From the NCBI RefSeq assembly GCF_000744605.1, contig NZ_JQMG01000001.1, forward strand, positions 1,922,001 through 1,986,000: DNA of 64,000 bases. Reading direction: 5' to 3'. Below the pieces are notes generated by a model, which worked only from the letters and a program-made list of their open reading frames with translations, was not told the origin of the DNA and ran no database searches. The first letter of the stretch is position 1; the number at the start of each line of letters is the position of its first letter. Positions 36,750 through 48,000 of this stretch are shown here, piece after piece. Origin of the DNA: Methylotenera sp. L2L1 (GTDB taxonomy: Bacteria > Pseudomonadota > Gammaproteobacteria > Burkholderiales > Methylophilaceae). A program made the translations under genes and the position numbers.

Positions 36750-37115
36750 ATGGCAATACAAACTATTTTAGTCGTCGATGATTCTGCAACAGACCGTTTT
36801 TTTCTGACCGAAATGTTAGAAACTGCCGGTTATCGTGTGGTTGGTGCAGAAAGTGGCGAGGAATGTTTAACTAAGGTGAATATTAACCCGCCTGATCTTG
36901 TGTTGTGTGACGTTGTGATGCCTGGATTAACTGGTTTTCAGGTGACACGCACGCTAACAAAGAATCCTGCAACTGCCCATATTCCGGTTGTTTTATGTAC
37001 CGGTAAATCACAAGCAACAGATTTAGCTTGGGCGTTAAAAATGGGCGCTAAGGCCTGTGTCACCAAGCCGGTGGTAGAAGCAGATTTGCTGGCTTTAATT
37101 AAAACGATTGAGTAG
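36750..37115 (+). CDS. pilH: PilH-type single-domain response regulator
   Basis: 121 aa from the ATG at 36750, two bases after the pilG stop, with AGAGGTGG upstream; an in-frame TTG two codons earlier is less likely. Receiver domain with Asp54 in LVLCDVVMPGLTGF and Lys in CVTKPVVEADLL. PilH counteracts PilG and acts as a phosphate sink or retraction regulator. Confidence 0.92.
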   Translation: MAIQTILVVDDSATDRFFLTEMLETAGYRVVGAESGEECLTKVNINPPDLVLCDVVMPGLTGFQVTRTLTKNPATAHIPVVLCTGKSQATDLAWALKMGAKACVTKPVVEADLLALIKTIE

Positions 37116-37240
37116 TTGGATAATTAAGTCGCTAAATAGTGGCTATATATAATAGTGCTTAGAGATTAGCTGGTGGCTTTATGCTGTTAGTGATGCTTTT
37201 TTATATGTTTAATGGTATTGATTGGGATTAATAATTAATC

Positions 37241-37759
37241 GTGGCACAAACTTCTAATTTACGTGAGTTTCAAGAGGCGATTCTTTCTAAGCTGAAAGAT
37301 GCTGCGAGCCAAGTTGGCGGCGAGTCTTTCTCTCGTTTAGGCGTTACCGTCGGCGATAAAAGATTTTTAATTAATCTACAAGATGTGAAAGAAGTGTTGC
37401 CCGTACCGCCGTTGCAATTGGTACCATTTACAAAACCATGGTTCTTGGGGGTTGCTAACGTCCGCGGTAATTTATATAGCATTTCAGACTTGGCACAGTT
37501 TATGGGAATGCAGCCAACGCCTAGATCTGTTAATAATCGTATTTTATTGCTGAGTACAGAGTCTACGACACAAGTTGCATTGATGGTTGATAGCTTGATT
37601 GGTTTACGCAGCATTCAAACCATGCAAGTTAAGCCTGTTGAAGATGATGCTGATTTCTTTAGCATGAATATATATATGGATACTGAAGGTAACGATTGGC
37701 TGGAGCTTGATGTAGAAGCGCTGGTGCAAAATAAAGGCTTTGTTCAGCCAACATATTAG
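37241..37759 (+). CDS. pilI: PilI, CheW-like adaptor
   Basis: 172 aa, GTG start. CheW domain (about 30-165) with VGDKRFLINLQDVKEVLPVP, the LGVANVRGNLYSISDLAQFM block and NRILLLSTESTTQVALMVD. It couples the chemoreceptor PilJ to the kinase ChpA. 125 bp separate it from pilH. Confidence 0.92.
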   Translation: MAQTSNLREFQEAILSKLKDAASQVGGESFSRLGVTVGDKRFLINLQDVKEVLPVPPLQLVPFTKPWFLGVANVRGNLYSISDLAQFMGMQPTPRSVNNRILLLSTESTTQVALMVDSLIGLRSIQTMQVKPVEDDADFFSMNIYMDTEGNDWLELDVEALVQNKGFVQPTY

Positions 37760-37875
37760 TGAATACCTTATGTTGGTAGATAACTTAGTAAAAGTAATGG
37801 ATATTGAATTCTTAGTTTTTAAGTAAGCATATAGTTGTTAAGTAAGCATAATAAATTTAGAAATCGGGGTTAACA

Positions 37876-39663
37876 ATGGCATTAAATCTTGTAGCGATAA
37901 AAGGCCTGCCACCACAAATAGGGTCTTTGCTTGGTGGGTTCTTTAATAATGTTAAAGAAAAAATTTCTAATTTGACGAGTGCTGAAAAAGGTAACTTTGA
38001 TGCAGGAGGCATTAGCGCTGGTTATCGCCAGCTTTTCTTGCAGATTGTGGCTTTCATTTTATTTGCATTATTGAGCTTCTGGGTAATTAACCAAGTGCGC
38101 GTCAACGGCCCAATTTACAATATTTTAGATACTTACGAAAAGCTAACGGCTGATACTAATCCGCCGCCGATGTTCCCCTTAGATGCGTTTGCTTCATATA
38201 ACGAAGCGTATGTTGCGTCGACTAGTTTTAATAATCAGAAACGTGATAGTGCATTAGCCAATGCAGCTAAAAGCGAGGCAATGTTTAAGGAGCGTTCTGA
38301 GTACTGGCGTAAAAATCTAGATAATCAAAAGTTAGTGGCTCCTTTAGAGGAGGTGATACGTGCTGGCGAACACTTTTTTGATGTAGCGAATAAACGTTAT
38401 ATTCCGGCTTTGCCTTTAGGTACGGTAGCTGCTTCAGCGCCTTTGCTGGATTTGACTGTGGCTTTTGAAACATCTAAACAAGCAGGTAACACCTTTACAC
38501 AAGCGATTGTTAAAGAAAACAAGGCGTTAATTGAATCACAAACTCGGTTTATTCAGTTTGTATTGGTTGGCTTATTGTTGCTAGGGCTTGTGTTGTTGGG
38601 TTTGATGTATTTCTATGGTAAAAAACAGGCAGCTCAATCTATTACCTTAACTAGTCAGCTTGCAAAAGAAGGCCAAGAAAACCAAGAGGCGGTGTTGCAG
38701 CTACTTGATGAAATGGGTGACTTGGCGGACGGTGATTTAACTGTAAAAGCTGAAGTGCGCGATAATATTGCGGGTGCGATTGCAGACTCTATTAACTATA
38801 CGATTGATAGCTTGCGTGACCTTGTTGTTGAGATTAACCATGCGACAGAGCAAGTGACTTCTGCAACCTCAGTAGCACAGGGGACTTCTGAACAGTTGCT
38901 GACTGCTGCTGAAACGCAAGCTGCACAGATTACGCAGACAACACAGGCTGTTAACGACATGACGCGTTCTATCTTGCAGGTATCTAGCAACGCGGAGCAG
39001 GCTTCTCAGGTTGCGCAACGCTCATTGGAAGCGGCTATTCAAGGTTCGCAAGCGGTACAGAACACGATTTCAGGGATGAACGAGATTCGTACCCAGATTC
39101 AGGAAACATCTAAACGTATTAAACGCTTGGGTGAAAGCTCACAAGAGATTAGTGAGATCGTTGAGCTGATTTCAGACATTACCGAACAAACCAACATTCT
39201 AGCGTTGAATGCTGCAATTCAGGCTGCTTCTGCGGGTGAGGCTGGACGAGGTTTTACGGTGGTTGCAGAGGAGGTTCAGCGTCTAGCGGAACGTTCATCT
39301 GAAGCGACTAAGCAAATTAGTGCGATTGTGAAGACGATTCAGACCGATACGCATGGTGCGGTGGCGGCGATGGAAAAAAGTACCGAGGGTGTGGTTGAGG
39401 GTGCACGCGTTGCCGATGCTGCGGGACAGGCACTAAATGAGATTGAGTCAGTTACGACTAATCTTGCACGACTCATTCAGTCTATTTCTGCTGCGACTAA
39501 CGCGCAAACAGAATCTGCCACAACGGTAGCAAACAACATGCAGATGATTCAAGAGATTACGACACAGACAACAGAGGGTACTAAACTCACTGCTGAGTCT
39601 GTTGGACAGCTCACATCGTTGGCAGAAGAGTTACGTGACTCAGTGGCTGGCTTTAAACTCTAG
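37876..39663 (+). CDS. pilJ: PilJ, methyl-accepting chemoreceptor for type IV pili
   Basis: 595 aa. Membrane segments at about 51-69 ([17 protein letters not shown]) and 225-245 ([20 protein letters not shown]) bracket a periplasmic PilJ-type sensing domain; HAMP-like linker, then a long signalling coiled coil with the hairpin tip [20 protein letters not shown] and [20 protein letters not shown]. Receptor of the Pil-Chp pathway, sensing pilus or surface contact in characterised systems. Confidence 0.95.
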   Translation: MALNLVAIKGLPPQIGSLLGGFFNNVKEKISNLTSAEKGNFDAGGISAGYRQLFLQIVAFILFALLSFWVINQVRVNGPIYNILDTYEKLTADTNPPPMFPLDAFASYNEAYVASTSFNNQKRDSALANAAKSEAMFKERSEYWRKNLDNQKLVAPLEEVIRAGEHFFDVANKRYIPALPLGTVAASAPLLDLTVAFETSKQAGNTFTQAIVKENKALIESQTRFIQFVLVGLLLLGLVLLGLMYFYGKKQAAQSITLTSQLAKEGQENQEAVLQLLDEMGDLADGDLTVKAEVRDNIAGAIADSINYTIDSLRDLVVEINHATEQVTSATSVAQGTSEQLLTAAETQAAQITQTTQAVNDMTRSILQVSSNAEQASQVAQRSLEAAIQGSQAVQNTISGMNEIRTQIQETSKRIKRLGESSQEISEIVELISDITEQTNILALNAAIQAASAGEAGRGFTVVAEEVQRLAERSSEATKQISAIVKTIQTDTHGAVAAMEKSTEGVVEGARVADAAGQALNEIESVTTNLARLIQSISAATNAQTESATTVANNMQMIQEITTQTTEGTKLTAESVGQLTSLAEELRDSVAGFKL

Positions 39664-39753
39664 ACATTTTAATATTTTGCGCGGAAGTTTAATTTTTAGC
39701 ATAAGACACATAAAACGCCATGAAAAACTACAAACTGAAAATGGACGTAAATA

Positions 39754-42700
39754 ATGCCTGAAGCATTTGATACTGGCCCATTGTCTTGGGTTAAAGATGA
39801 GATTGATCAGTCACTAAAAAAGGTGCTGGAGAGTTTTAACGAGGTCAATCAAACCCCAAGTGAGTTTGCGAGCTTGAGATTTACCATTGCGCATTTGTAC
39901 CAAGTGAGTGGTGCACTTGATATGGTAGGGCTGGAAGGATGTAAACGTTATTGCCATGAGTTGGAAAAGCTTGCTGATAATTTAGCGAAGCAGCTGATTC
40001 CGATTAGCCAAGAGGTGATGGAGTCTTTCATTGCTGCGGTGGAGGCCTTGTCTAAGTATCTGCAAGATTTGCTTAATGGTGAACCTGATCAACCAATGCG
40101 GCTGTATAAGGCACTCAAGCCTATTGTTGAAGCACAGGGCGAGTCTTTAGATGAAAGTGAGTTGTTCTTTCCGGATGTGGATAGCAGTGCGCCGAAAGAT
40201 TTACCAAGCAATCCGATTGAAGAGTCAGCAATCCCAATTTTTGTGTCTGAACAAAGAGCGGCCTTTCAGAAGTCTTTACTGGATTGGTTACGCACAAAAG
40301 ATACGGTAGCGCTGAATGGTATGCGCGATGCAGTGACTAAAGTTCAACAAGTTCAGGTTAGAAATGCACCCAAAACACTTTGGTGGACTGCTTCAGCATT
40401 TACTGATGCACTTGCACAGGAGAAAGTAGCGGAAAATCCTGGCGCTAAAAAGCTTTGTAGTAAATTAGACCGCCAGCTACGCAACGTGGCGATGGGTGAC
40501 GCGAAAGTTCCATCTCGTTTATTACGTGATTTACTTTATTACGTTGCTATCAGCGATAGAAGCACCGAGACTATTGCTGCGGTAAAAAATACGTTTGAGT
40601 TGGATGCTGCTCTCCCATCAGAAACGCAAGCGGTAGAGGCGACAAGCTCTAATGCGGCAGAACAAGCGGCATTGGCACAGTTGATTGCTGATATCCCAAC
40701 GCTGAAAGATTTATGGGCGAGCATTAGTTTAAGTGAGGTCACAGCAAGTGCTGCTGATTTAGCGACATTAGTAAACAAGTTCGAACATATTTTGAATACT
40801 GTTCAGCAAAGCGTTAATCATGAGGGGGTCGTTAGTTTATTTAATGCTACCCATCAAACTGTAGCAACTTTGCAGAATGATACTGCTAAGTTAAATGATG
40901 TTGCGTTTATCGAAGTTGCTGCCTCATTGAATCTGCTTGAATCAAGTTGTGATCATTATCAGCAACTTGACGCAGAAGCTAACCAAAAAATCACGACACA
41001 AGTATCACGTCTAAACGCAGTGGTGCTTGGGGATGCCTTGGCGCCGGCAGTTGATGCATTTGCGATGACTCAACATGATGCTGCGTTGGTAGAGGCTGTT
41101 GCTAAACAAGTGTTGGCTGCATTGGTAACTGTAGAAAAAGCACTAGATACTTTCTTTAGAAACCCAGAAAATATCAGCGAGCTAGAGGAAGCCAGTAAAC
41201 CTTTACAACAAATTTCAGCCGCATTTGATATGTTGGAAATGCCTGTGCCCAAAGCCATTGCACAGTTAAGTGCTGTTTTTGTGGATCACTTTAGAACTAA
41301 CGGCAGCCAAGCTAATGACGATAGCCAAACAAATTACAATAGTAAGGATCAGCAATCGATTTTTGAACTGATTGCAGAAAACCTTAGTATGTTAGGTTTG
41401 TACGCAGAAGAGCTACCGCACGTTCATGCAGAAGCAGAGCATGCATTGGCTGAGGCATTGTTGCGTTTGGAACAAGCGGCTGCTTCGCTAGGGCTAAATG
41501 CTGCCGATAATGTGCTAGAAGTTGATTTGTCTGCGATAGATTTAAACTTAAATGATAATGAAGCTGTAATCGCATCAACTCAGTCTCTGGCCTTGCCAGC
41601 AGAGAATGCCACGAATGCTCTAAACGAGGTGGTTGACCAAGCATTTGATCCTGAGCTACAAGATATTTTCTTGGCAGAGGCTGAAGAGGTACTCGCGTCA
41701 TTGGCTCAAAATCTGCAAGCTTTACGCGTTAATGCAACCGATAGCGACGCTTTTGTTGAAGTGCGAAGGGCTTACCATACACTGAAAGGCAGTGGCCGCA
41801 CCGTCGGGCTGTTAGGTCTGGGCGAGGTAGCGTGGGCTGTAGAGAGCTTACTTAACCTTGTATTGGATCGTAAGACATTTCCAACCCCTGCGATTTTAGC
41901 TTTTGTTGAAAAAGTAAGCGCTGAATTTGCAACGTGGGTAGCTGTGTTACAGCAACATCACCAAGTGAGTTTAACGCCAGGCCCATTCCAGCAGCAGGCT
42001 GCTGAGTTGGCAGCAGGGCTTGAGCAGTCATTAGTGACAGCTAAACCAATAGTACAAAAAGAAGAGGTGCTAATTGGCGGAACACGTAAGTTAAGCAAAG
42101 CCTTCTTTAATATCTTTTTGGGAGAGGCGCAGCAGCACTTGCAAGCGTTGGTCGAGGCACAGGCGGCTCTGGTTGTTGATTCTACAGATTTGCCAACGCC
42201 AGAGAGTTGTCGTGCAGCACACACTCTGGGTAGTAATGCATTAACCGCGGGCTTTAAAGCAATTGGTGACTTAGCAAGAGCTTTGGAGCATTGGTTAGAT
42301 GAACATCATAGTGTTTGGACATCGCAACACATCACTCTCTATGGTAGTGTGGTTAAAGCATTATCCGATGGGTTAGAAAAAGCCAAGGCATTGAAGAATC
42401 CTAGGTCTTCACGCGCTTTGATTGTTGCGCTAGGTGAGTCAACCGCTGCAATGCAAGTATCTGCAGCACAGATAGCAGAGGCTGCTGTCTTGGAGGTTGA
42501 AAAAGCAGAGAGTTCTAAGAAAAAACCAAAATCTAAAACAAAAGTCAGCCCAGCAGAGCCAATTGTTGAGCAAGAGGATATTGCATCTCAAACTGAGGTA
42601 GTCACTGAGTTACCACTGGAAAGAGATGCATTATTAGCGGCTGAGCAAGCGTTGCAGCGTAAAGATGCCATCGTTAATGATGAGTTGCTCGCACTGTTTA

Positions 42701-44856
42701 TTGAAGAAGCGCGTGAGTTAATACCGCAAATTGGTAAAGACTTAAGGGGTTGGCGTACCAATCCAAAAGAAGCTGAATATCCTGACTCATTGCAACGTGC
42801 ACTCCACACATTAAAAGGCAGTGCCCGTATGGCAGGTCAGGGCGTGATTGGGGATAGCGTGCATGGGATGGAAGACCATGTGATTCGCGCGTTAAGGCAC
42901 CAAGTAAGCTCAGATGACTTTGATGCAATGTTTGTTGAGTTCGACCGCATTGGCTACATGCTAGAGGACATTGTCGGAGATGTCGGCATGGCTAAGGGCT
43001 TGCCTGTTCAAGCTAAAACTGCCACGCCAAAATCTACAAGGCAAAGTGAACGTAAAACACAGTTTTTGCGTATGCGTGCTGATGTATTAGATAGGCTGAT
43101 TAATGAAGCTGGTGAAGTTTCTATCATGCGTTCTCGTATGGATAGAGAGATGCAAAACTTCAAGCAGTCCTCTACTGATTTGACGGACAGTATTAGCAGA
43201 TTGCGTAGCTATCTGCGTGAGTTGGAAATTGAAGCAGAAACGCAATTGCAGTCTCGTATGAGTTTATTGCAAGAGGCAAACGAGACATTTGACCCATTAG
43301 AATTTGACCGATTTACACGCCTGCAAGAGCTTACCCGCATGATGGCGGAGAGCGTAAACGACGTGGCGACTATTCAACATGGTTTGCTGCTTAATCTTGA
43401 TCAGACTGATGCTGCATTACAGCAACAAAACCGCATGAACCGTGAGCTGCAACAGGGGCTGATGAGTGTGCGTATGTTGCCGTTTTCAACTATCTCTGAG
43501 CGTTTGCAGCGTATCGTGCGCCAAACGGCTAGAGAGTTGAGTAAACGCGTAGAAATGACCATCGAAGGCGAAAGTATTGAGCTGGACCGTGGTGTGTTGG
43601 ATAAAATGGGGGCTCCTTTGGAGCATCTGTTGCGCAATGCCGTTGCGCACGGGCTTGAGTCTGCTAGTGAGCGTGTAAAGCTAGGCAAGTCTGAGGTTGG
43701 CCATATCAAGCTAAAAGTCAGCTTGGAAAATGACGAGATTACGCTGGTCATTACAGATGATGGTGCAGGCGTGAACTTGGCTAAGGTTAAACAAAAAGCA
43801 ATTGAGAAGGGCTTGTTCAGTGCAGACCAGGACGTGTCTGACCAAGCGCTGATGACGATTATTTTTGAGCCAGGTTTTTCTACTGCTGAAACCGTTTCGC
43901 AAATTGCAGGACGCGGGGTTGGCTTAGATGCTGTACGTAGCGATATTGCAGCCTTAGGCGGCCGTATCGATGTAAGTAATGCATCAGGCTTGGGCGCGAT
44001 GTTTAACATTTACTTGCCAGTGACGCTATCAGTTGCCCAAGTAGTGCTTGCACGTGTAGGCAGCCAAACTTATGCGATTCCATCGGTGATGGTAGGGCAA
44101 GTGCAAAAGCTTAAATCAATAGATTTAAGCGATGCCTATAATGCAAACAAGATCAGTTGGGCCGGCAGAGAGTACCCATTACATTTCTTGTCAAAACTGG
44201 TTGGTGATGCAGAGATTGTGGCACAGGCACATACTTACACGCCGGTGGTGTTATTAAGAAGCGGTGCATATCGTACGGCATTGCATGTAGATGAGTTGAT
44301 TGGTAACCAAGAGGTGGTGATGAAGCCTATGGGGACACAATTATCACATGTGCCGGGTATGATTGGCGCGACGGTGATGGGTGATGGCGCCATTATTTTG
44401 GTGATTAACCCAGTGTTGTTGGCGAATAGAGAAGAGTTGTCTAGTGGCGCAATTAAAGTGACTAATATAGCCCCTGTGGTTGTACAGATGAAGAAAGTTG
44501 CTTTAGTGGTAGATGATTCACTCACCATGCGTAAAGTGCTTTCGCGCGTATTGGAGCGAGATGGCTTTGAAGTGGTGACAGCCAATGATGGTATGGATGC
44601 GATTCAAAAATTGCAGCAAATATCACCGGCAATTATTTTGACCGACATCGAAATGCCGCGTATGGATGGTTTCGAGTTTTCTCGTTATGTCAGAGATAAC
44701 GCACAGACTGCTGGCACGCCGCTCATTATTATTAGCTCACGTACGGCAGAGAAGCATCGTAATGTGGCAACTGAAATTGGCGTCAATGCTTTCTTGGGTA
44801 AGCCGGTGCAGGATGAGGTGCTGATTGAGCAAGTGCATGCTTTAATCAATCATTAG
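39754..44856 (+). CDS. chpA: ChpA/PilL hybrid chemotaxis histidine kinase
   Basis: 1,700 aa. Three histidine phosphotransfer sites are visible: His675 (YHTLKGSGRTVG), His823 (AAHTLGSNALTAG, where the usual Lys-Gly is replaced by Gly-Ser) and His1018 (LHTLKGSARMAG), after an N-terminal helical region of degenerate Hpt-like repeats. The CheA dimerisation and HATPase domain follow (N box HLLRNAVAHGLES with His1291; DDGAGVNL at 1335; GRGVGLDAV near 1386), a CheW-like domain (about 1410-1560) and a C-terminal receiver with Asp1631 in ILTDIEMPRMDGF. It phosphorylates PilG and PilH to control twitching. Fewer Hpt repeats than the P. aeruginosa protein. Confidence 0.95.
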   Translation: MPEAFDTGPLSWVKDEIDQSLKKVLESFNEVNQTPSEFASLRFTIAHLYQVSGALDMVGLEGCKRYCHELEKLADNLAKQLIPISQEVMESFIAAVEALSKYLQDLLNGEPDQPMRLYKALKPIVEAQGESLDESELFFPDVDSSAPKDLPSNPIEESAIPIFVSEQRAAFQKSLLDWLRTKDTVALNGMRDAVTKVQQVQVRNAPKTLWWTASAFTDALAQEKVAENPGAKKLCSKLDRQLRNVAMGDAKVPSRLLRDLLYYVAISDRSTETIAAVKNTFELDAALPSETQAVEATSSNAAEQAALAQLIADIPTLKDLWASISLSEVTASAADLATLVNKFEHILNTVQQSVNHEGVVSLFNATHQTVATLQNDTAKLNDVAFIEVAASLNLLESSCDHYQQLDAEANQKITTQVSRLNAVVLGDALAPAVDAFAMTQHDAALVEAVAKQVLAALVTVEKALDTFFRNPENISELEEASKPLQQISAAFDMLEMPVPKAIAQLSAVFVDHFRTNGSQANDDSQTNYNSKDQQSIFELIAENLSMLGLYAEELPHVHAEAEHALAEALLRLEQAAASLGLNAADNVLEVDLSAIDLNLNDNEAVIASTQSLALPAENATNALNEVVDQAFDPELQDIFLAEAEEVLASLAQNLQALRVNATDSDAFVEVRRAYHTLKGSGRTVGLLGLGEVAWAVESLLNLVLDRKTFPTPAILAFVEKVSAEFATWVAVLQQHHQVSLTPGPFQQQAAELAAGLEQSLVTAKPIVQKEEVLIGGTRKLSKAFFNIFLGEAQQHLQALVEAQAALVVDSTDLPTPESCRAAHTLGSNALTAGFKAIGDLARALEHWLDEHHSVWTSQHITLYGSVVKALSDGLEKAKALKNPRSSRALIVALGESTAAMQVSAAQIAEAAVLEVEKAESSKKKPKSKTKVSPAEPIVEQEDIASQTEVVTELPLERDALLAAEQALQRKDAIVNDELLALFIEEARELIPQIGKDLRGWRTNPKEAEYPDSLQRALHTLKGSARMAGQGVIGDSVHGMEDHVIRALRHQVSSDDFDAMFVEFDRIGYMLEDIVGDVGMAKGLPVQAKTATPKSTRQSERKTQFLRMRADVLDRLINEAGEVSIMRSRMDREMQNFKQSSTDLTDSISRLRSYLRELEIEAETQLQSRMSLLQEANETFDPLEFDRFTRLQELTRMMAESVNDVATIQHGLLLNLDQTDAALQQQNRMNRELQQGLMSVRMLPFSTISERLQRIVRQTARELSKRVEMTIEGESIELDRGVLDKMGAPLEHLLRNAVAHGLESASERVKLGKSEVGHIKLKVSLENDEITLVITDDGAGVNLAKVKQKAIEKGLFSADQDVSDQALMTIIFEPGFSTAETVSQIAGRGVGLDAVRSDIAALGGRIDVSNASGLGAMFNIYLPVTLSVAQVVLARVGSQTYAIPSVMVGQVQKLKSIDLSDAYNANKISWAGREYPLHFLSKLVGDAEIVAQAHTYTPVVLLRSGAYRTALHVDELIGNQEVVMKPMGTQLSHVPGMIGATVMGDGAIILVINPVLLANREELSSGAIKVTNIAPVVVQMKKVALVVDDSLTMRKVLSRVLERDGFEVVTANDGMDAIQKLQQISPAIILTDIEMPRMDGFEFSRYVRDNAQTAGTPLIIISSRTAEKHRNVATEIGVNAFLGKPVQDEVLIEQVHALINH

Positions 44857-44872
44857 TGCTTTACCTAGGTTT

Positions 44873-44931
44873 CATGGCGGCGCTTAACGTTTACATACGC
44901 TAGCATGGGGTGCGTATTTATTTCCGCCATG
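44873..44931. terminator. Nested hairpin after chpA
   Basis: Outer arms CATGGCGG (44873-44880) / CCGCCATG (44924-44931) enclose a second pair ATACGC (44895-44900) / GCGTAT (44912-44917). There is no U tract. It may be a structured 3' end for the pil-chp transcript or a short REP-like palindrome. Confidence 0.4.
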
Positions 44932-45074
44932 TTTGCTTAGCTGTTATTGCTACTCTTAACTATTAAAAAACCATATTTAGCAAGTGCTATATATGATGTT
45001 TTAAGCAATTTATTTATCGTTTTAAGTACCTACCTTGCTTACAACGATACCCATCAATAAGGTAAAATTGCCTT

Positions 45075-48000
45075 ATGCTAGAAACGACACCCACCCCATC
45101 AGCTTCTCCTAGTTTTGTCCATTTGCGTTGCCACAGCGAGTATTCTATTGTTGATGGCATTGTGCGAATAGACGACTACGTCAAGCAGGCGGTGAGTGAT
45201 CAAATGCCTGCGCTAGCATTGACCGATTTAAGTAACTTATTTGGTGCAATCAAGTTTTATAAAACAGCGCGTGGTAAAGGTGTTAAGCCTATTATCGGCT
45301 GTGATATTTGGCTCGAAAATGTTGATAATCGAGAGCAGCCTTCGCGTTTGTTACTGTTGTGTCAGTCGCATGCTGGATACTTAACCTTATGTCATTTGTT
45401 AAGTCGTGCATATTTAACCAATCAGTATCGCGGCCGTGCGGAATTTAAGCGCGCATGGTTTGCTGAGGCAGGTACTGAAGGCTTGCTGTTATTGTCTGGA
45501 GGCCTTGCTGGAGATGTAGGCCAAGCATGCACGCAGGGTAATTTAGCATTAGCTAAAAAACTTGCGGATCAATGGCAAGAGCTATTTCCAGAGCGCTTTT
45601 ATTTGGAAGTGCAGCGCATCGCCACCGATACAGGCAAGGCAAGTGAAGAGCAGTATATTCAGCATGTGCGTCATATTGCGCATGAGCTAAGCTTGCCAAT
45701 TGTAGCTACACATCCCATCCAGTTTACTACGCCAGATGATTATCGCGCACACGAGGCAAGAACCTGTATTGCAGAGGGTTATGTCCTTGCAGATAAAAGG
45801 CGCCCACAGAACTTTACCACTGAGCAATACTTTAAAAAACAGGCTGATATTGCAGTACTTTTTGCAGATATGCCCGAGGCGCTTACCAATAGCGTAGAAA
45901 TTGCGAAGCGCTGCAATTTAAACCTGACACTAGGCAAAAACTATTTGCCGCAATTTCCTACGCCTAATAATGAGAGCCTGAATGATTACTTGATTTCAGA
46001 GGCACGTTTAGGCTTAGCGAGAAGGTTGGAAGTGCTGTTCCCCGATGAGCAGATTCGCGCCAGTAAACAAGATGCCTACTCAGCACGATTAGACTTTGAA
46101 ACCAATGTGATTAACCAGATGGGTTTCGCTGGTTACTTCTTGATTGTTGCTGACTTCATTAACTGGGCGAAAAATAATGGCGTACCGGTCGGGCCTGGCC
46201 GGGGTTCCGGTGCGGGTTCTGTTGTTGCGTATAGTTTAGGCATTACTGACCTAGACCCTTTGGAATATAACTTACTGTTCGAGCGCTTCCTAAATCCGGA
46301 CCGCGTTTCCATGCCTGACTTTGATATCGACTTTTGTCAGGAAGGTCGCGATCGTGTAATTGACTACGTGAAGCAGAAGTATGGGATTGATGCTGTTTCA
46401 CAGATCGCCACCTTCGGTACCATGGCGGCAAAGGCCGTGATTCGCGATGTTGGGCGTGTGTTGGATCTGCCGTTTAACTTTGTGGATGGCATAGCGAAAC
46501 TGATACCGCTGGAGCTTGGTATTACCTTGTCTGATGCGCTAGAAAAAGAGCCGCAATTGGCTGAGCGTCGTGAGAGTGAAGAGGAAGTTAAAGAGCTGCT
46601 AGAGCTGGCTTTAAGACTAGAAGGGTTAGTGCGTAATATCGGTATGCATGCGGGCGGTGTGTTGATTTCACCCAGTAAGATTGCAGATTTTTCACCCGTA
46701 TACTGCCAGCCAGACGGCGCAAGCTTGGTGAGTCAGTATGATAAGGATGATGTTGAAGCTGTAGGGCTGGTCAAGTTCGACTTTTTGGGCTTACGTACGC
46801 TGACCATTTTGGATATGGCATTAGAGAATGCCAATCAACAGCGCGCGAGCAACAACTTGCCGCCATTATCATTTGAAACCTTGCCGATTAATGACAAGCC
46901 AACGTTTCAGCTGTTAAAAACTGCAAATACCACAGCGGTATTCCAGTTAGAGTCGCGCGGCATGAAAGACATGCTTAAACAAGCGATGCCAGATTGCTTT
47001 GAAGATATTATTGCTTTGGTCGCTTTGTATCGTCCAGGCCCAATGGATTTGATTCCAGATTACTGCCGCCGTAAACACGGTAAGCAACGTGTTGAGTATC
47101 CACATCCTTTGACTGAGCCTATTCTAAAAGAAACCTACGGCATTGCTGTTTACCAAGAGCAGGTGATGCAGATTGCGCAGGTGGTGGCTGGCTATAGCTT
47201 GGGCGGCGCTGACTTGCTGCGTCGTGCGATGGGTAAGAAGAAAAAAGAAGAGATGGATGCCCAGCGTAAGATATTTACTGAGGGCGCGACCAAAAACAAC
47301 ATGACTGAGCAGCAGGCCAGTGATTTGTTTGATTTGCTCGAAAAGTTTGCAGGCTATGGTTTTAATAAGTCTCACGCTGCAGCCTATGCGCTAGTAGCCT
47401 ACCATACGGCTTTCCTTAAAACGCATTACCCAGCGGCATTCTTGGCAGCGACAATGTCTGCTGATATGAACAACACAGACAGTGTGCACATATTCTATGA
47501 TGATTGTGCGCCGAATCAGGTTGAAGTGTTGCCGCCTGATGTCAATGAAAGTGAATTCAAGTTCAAACCTGTGAGTAAAACCCAAGTCTTGTATGGTTTG
47601 GGTGCAGTTAAAGGTACTGGCTCTGCCGCAATTGATGTGATTTTAGAAGCGCGTAGAAAAGATGGTCCATTTACGAGTTTATTTGATTTTTGTAGCCGAT
47701 TAGATTTACGTAAAGTGAACAGACGCGTCATCGAGTCGCTGATTAGGGCTGGTGCGTTTGATAAGCTTGAGTCTAACCGTCATGCGTTATTGGCAGGCGT
47801 GGCTTTGGCAATTAGTGCTGCCGAGCAAACTAACGCCAATAGTAATCAGAATAGTTTGTTTGGTGAGGCATCCGATCAGTCTGTACATGTATTGCCTAAC
47901 GTTGCGCCATGGCCTGAGCAACAGCGTTTACAGGAAGAAAAAGCAGCGCTTGGCTTTTATTTTAGTGGCCATCCTTATTGGTCATATCAAAAAGATTTAA

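Noticed and set aside
43401-44009. 202-codon minus-strand frame inside chpA
   Set aside because: Antisense to conserved kinase motifs of chpA, with no ribosome binding site or recognisable domain; a shadow frame.
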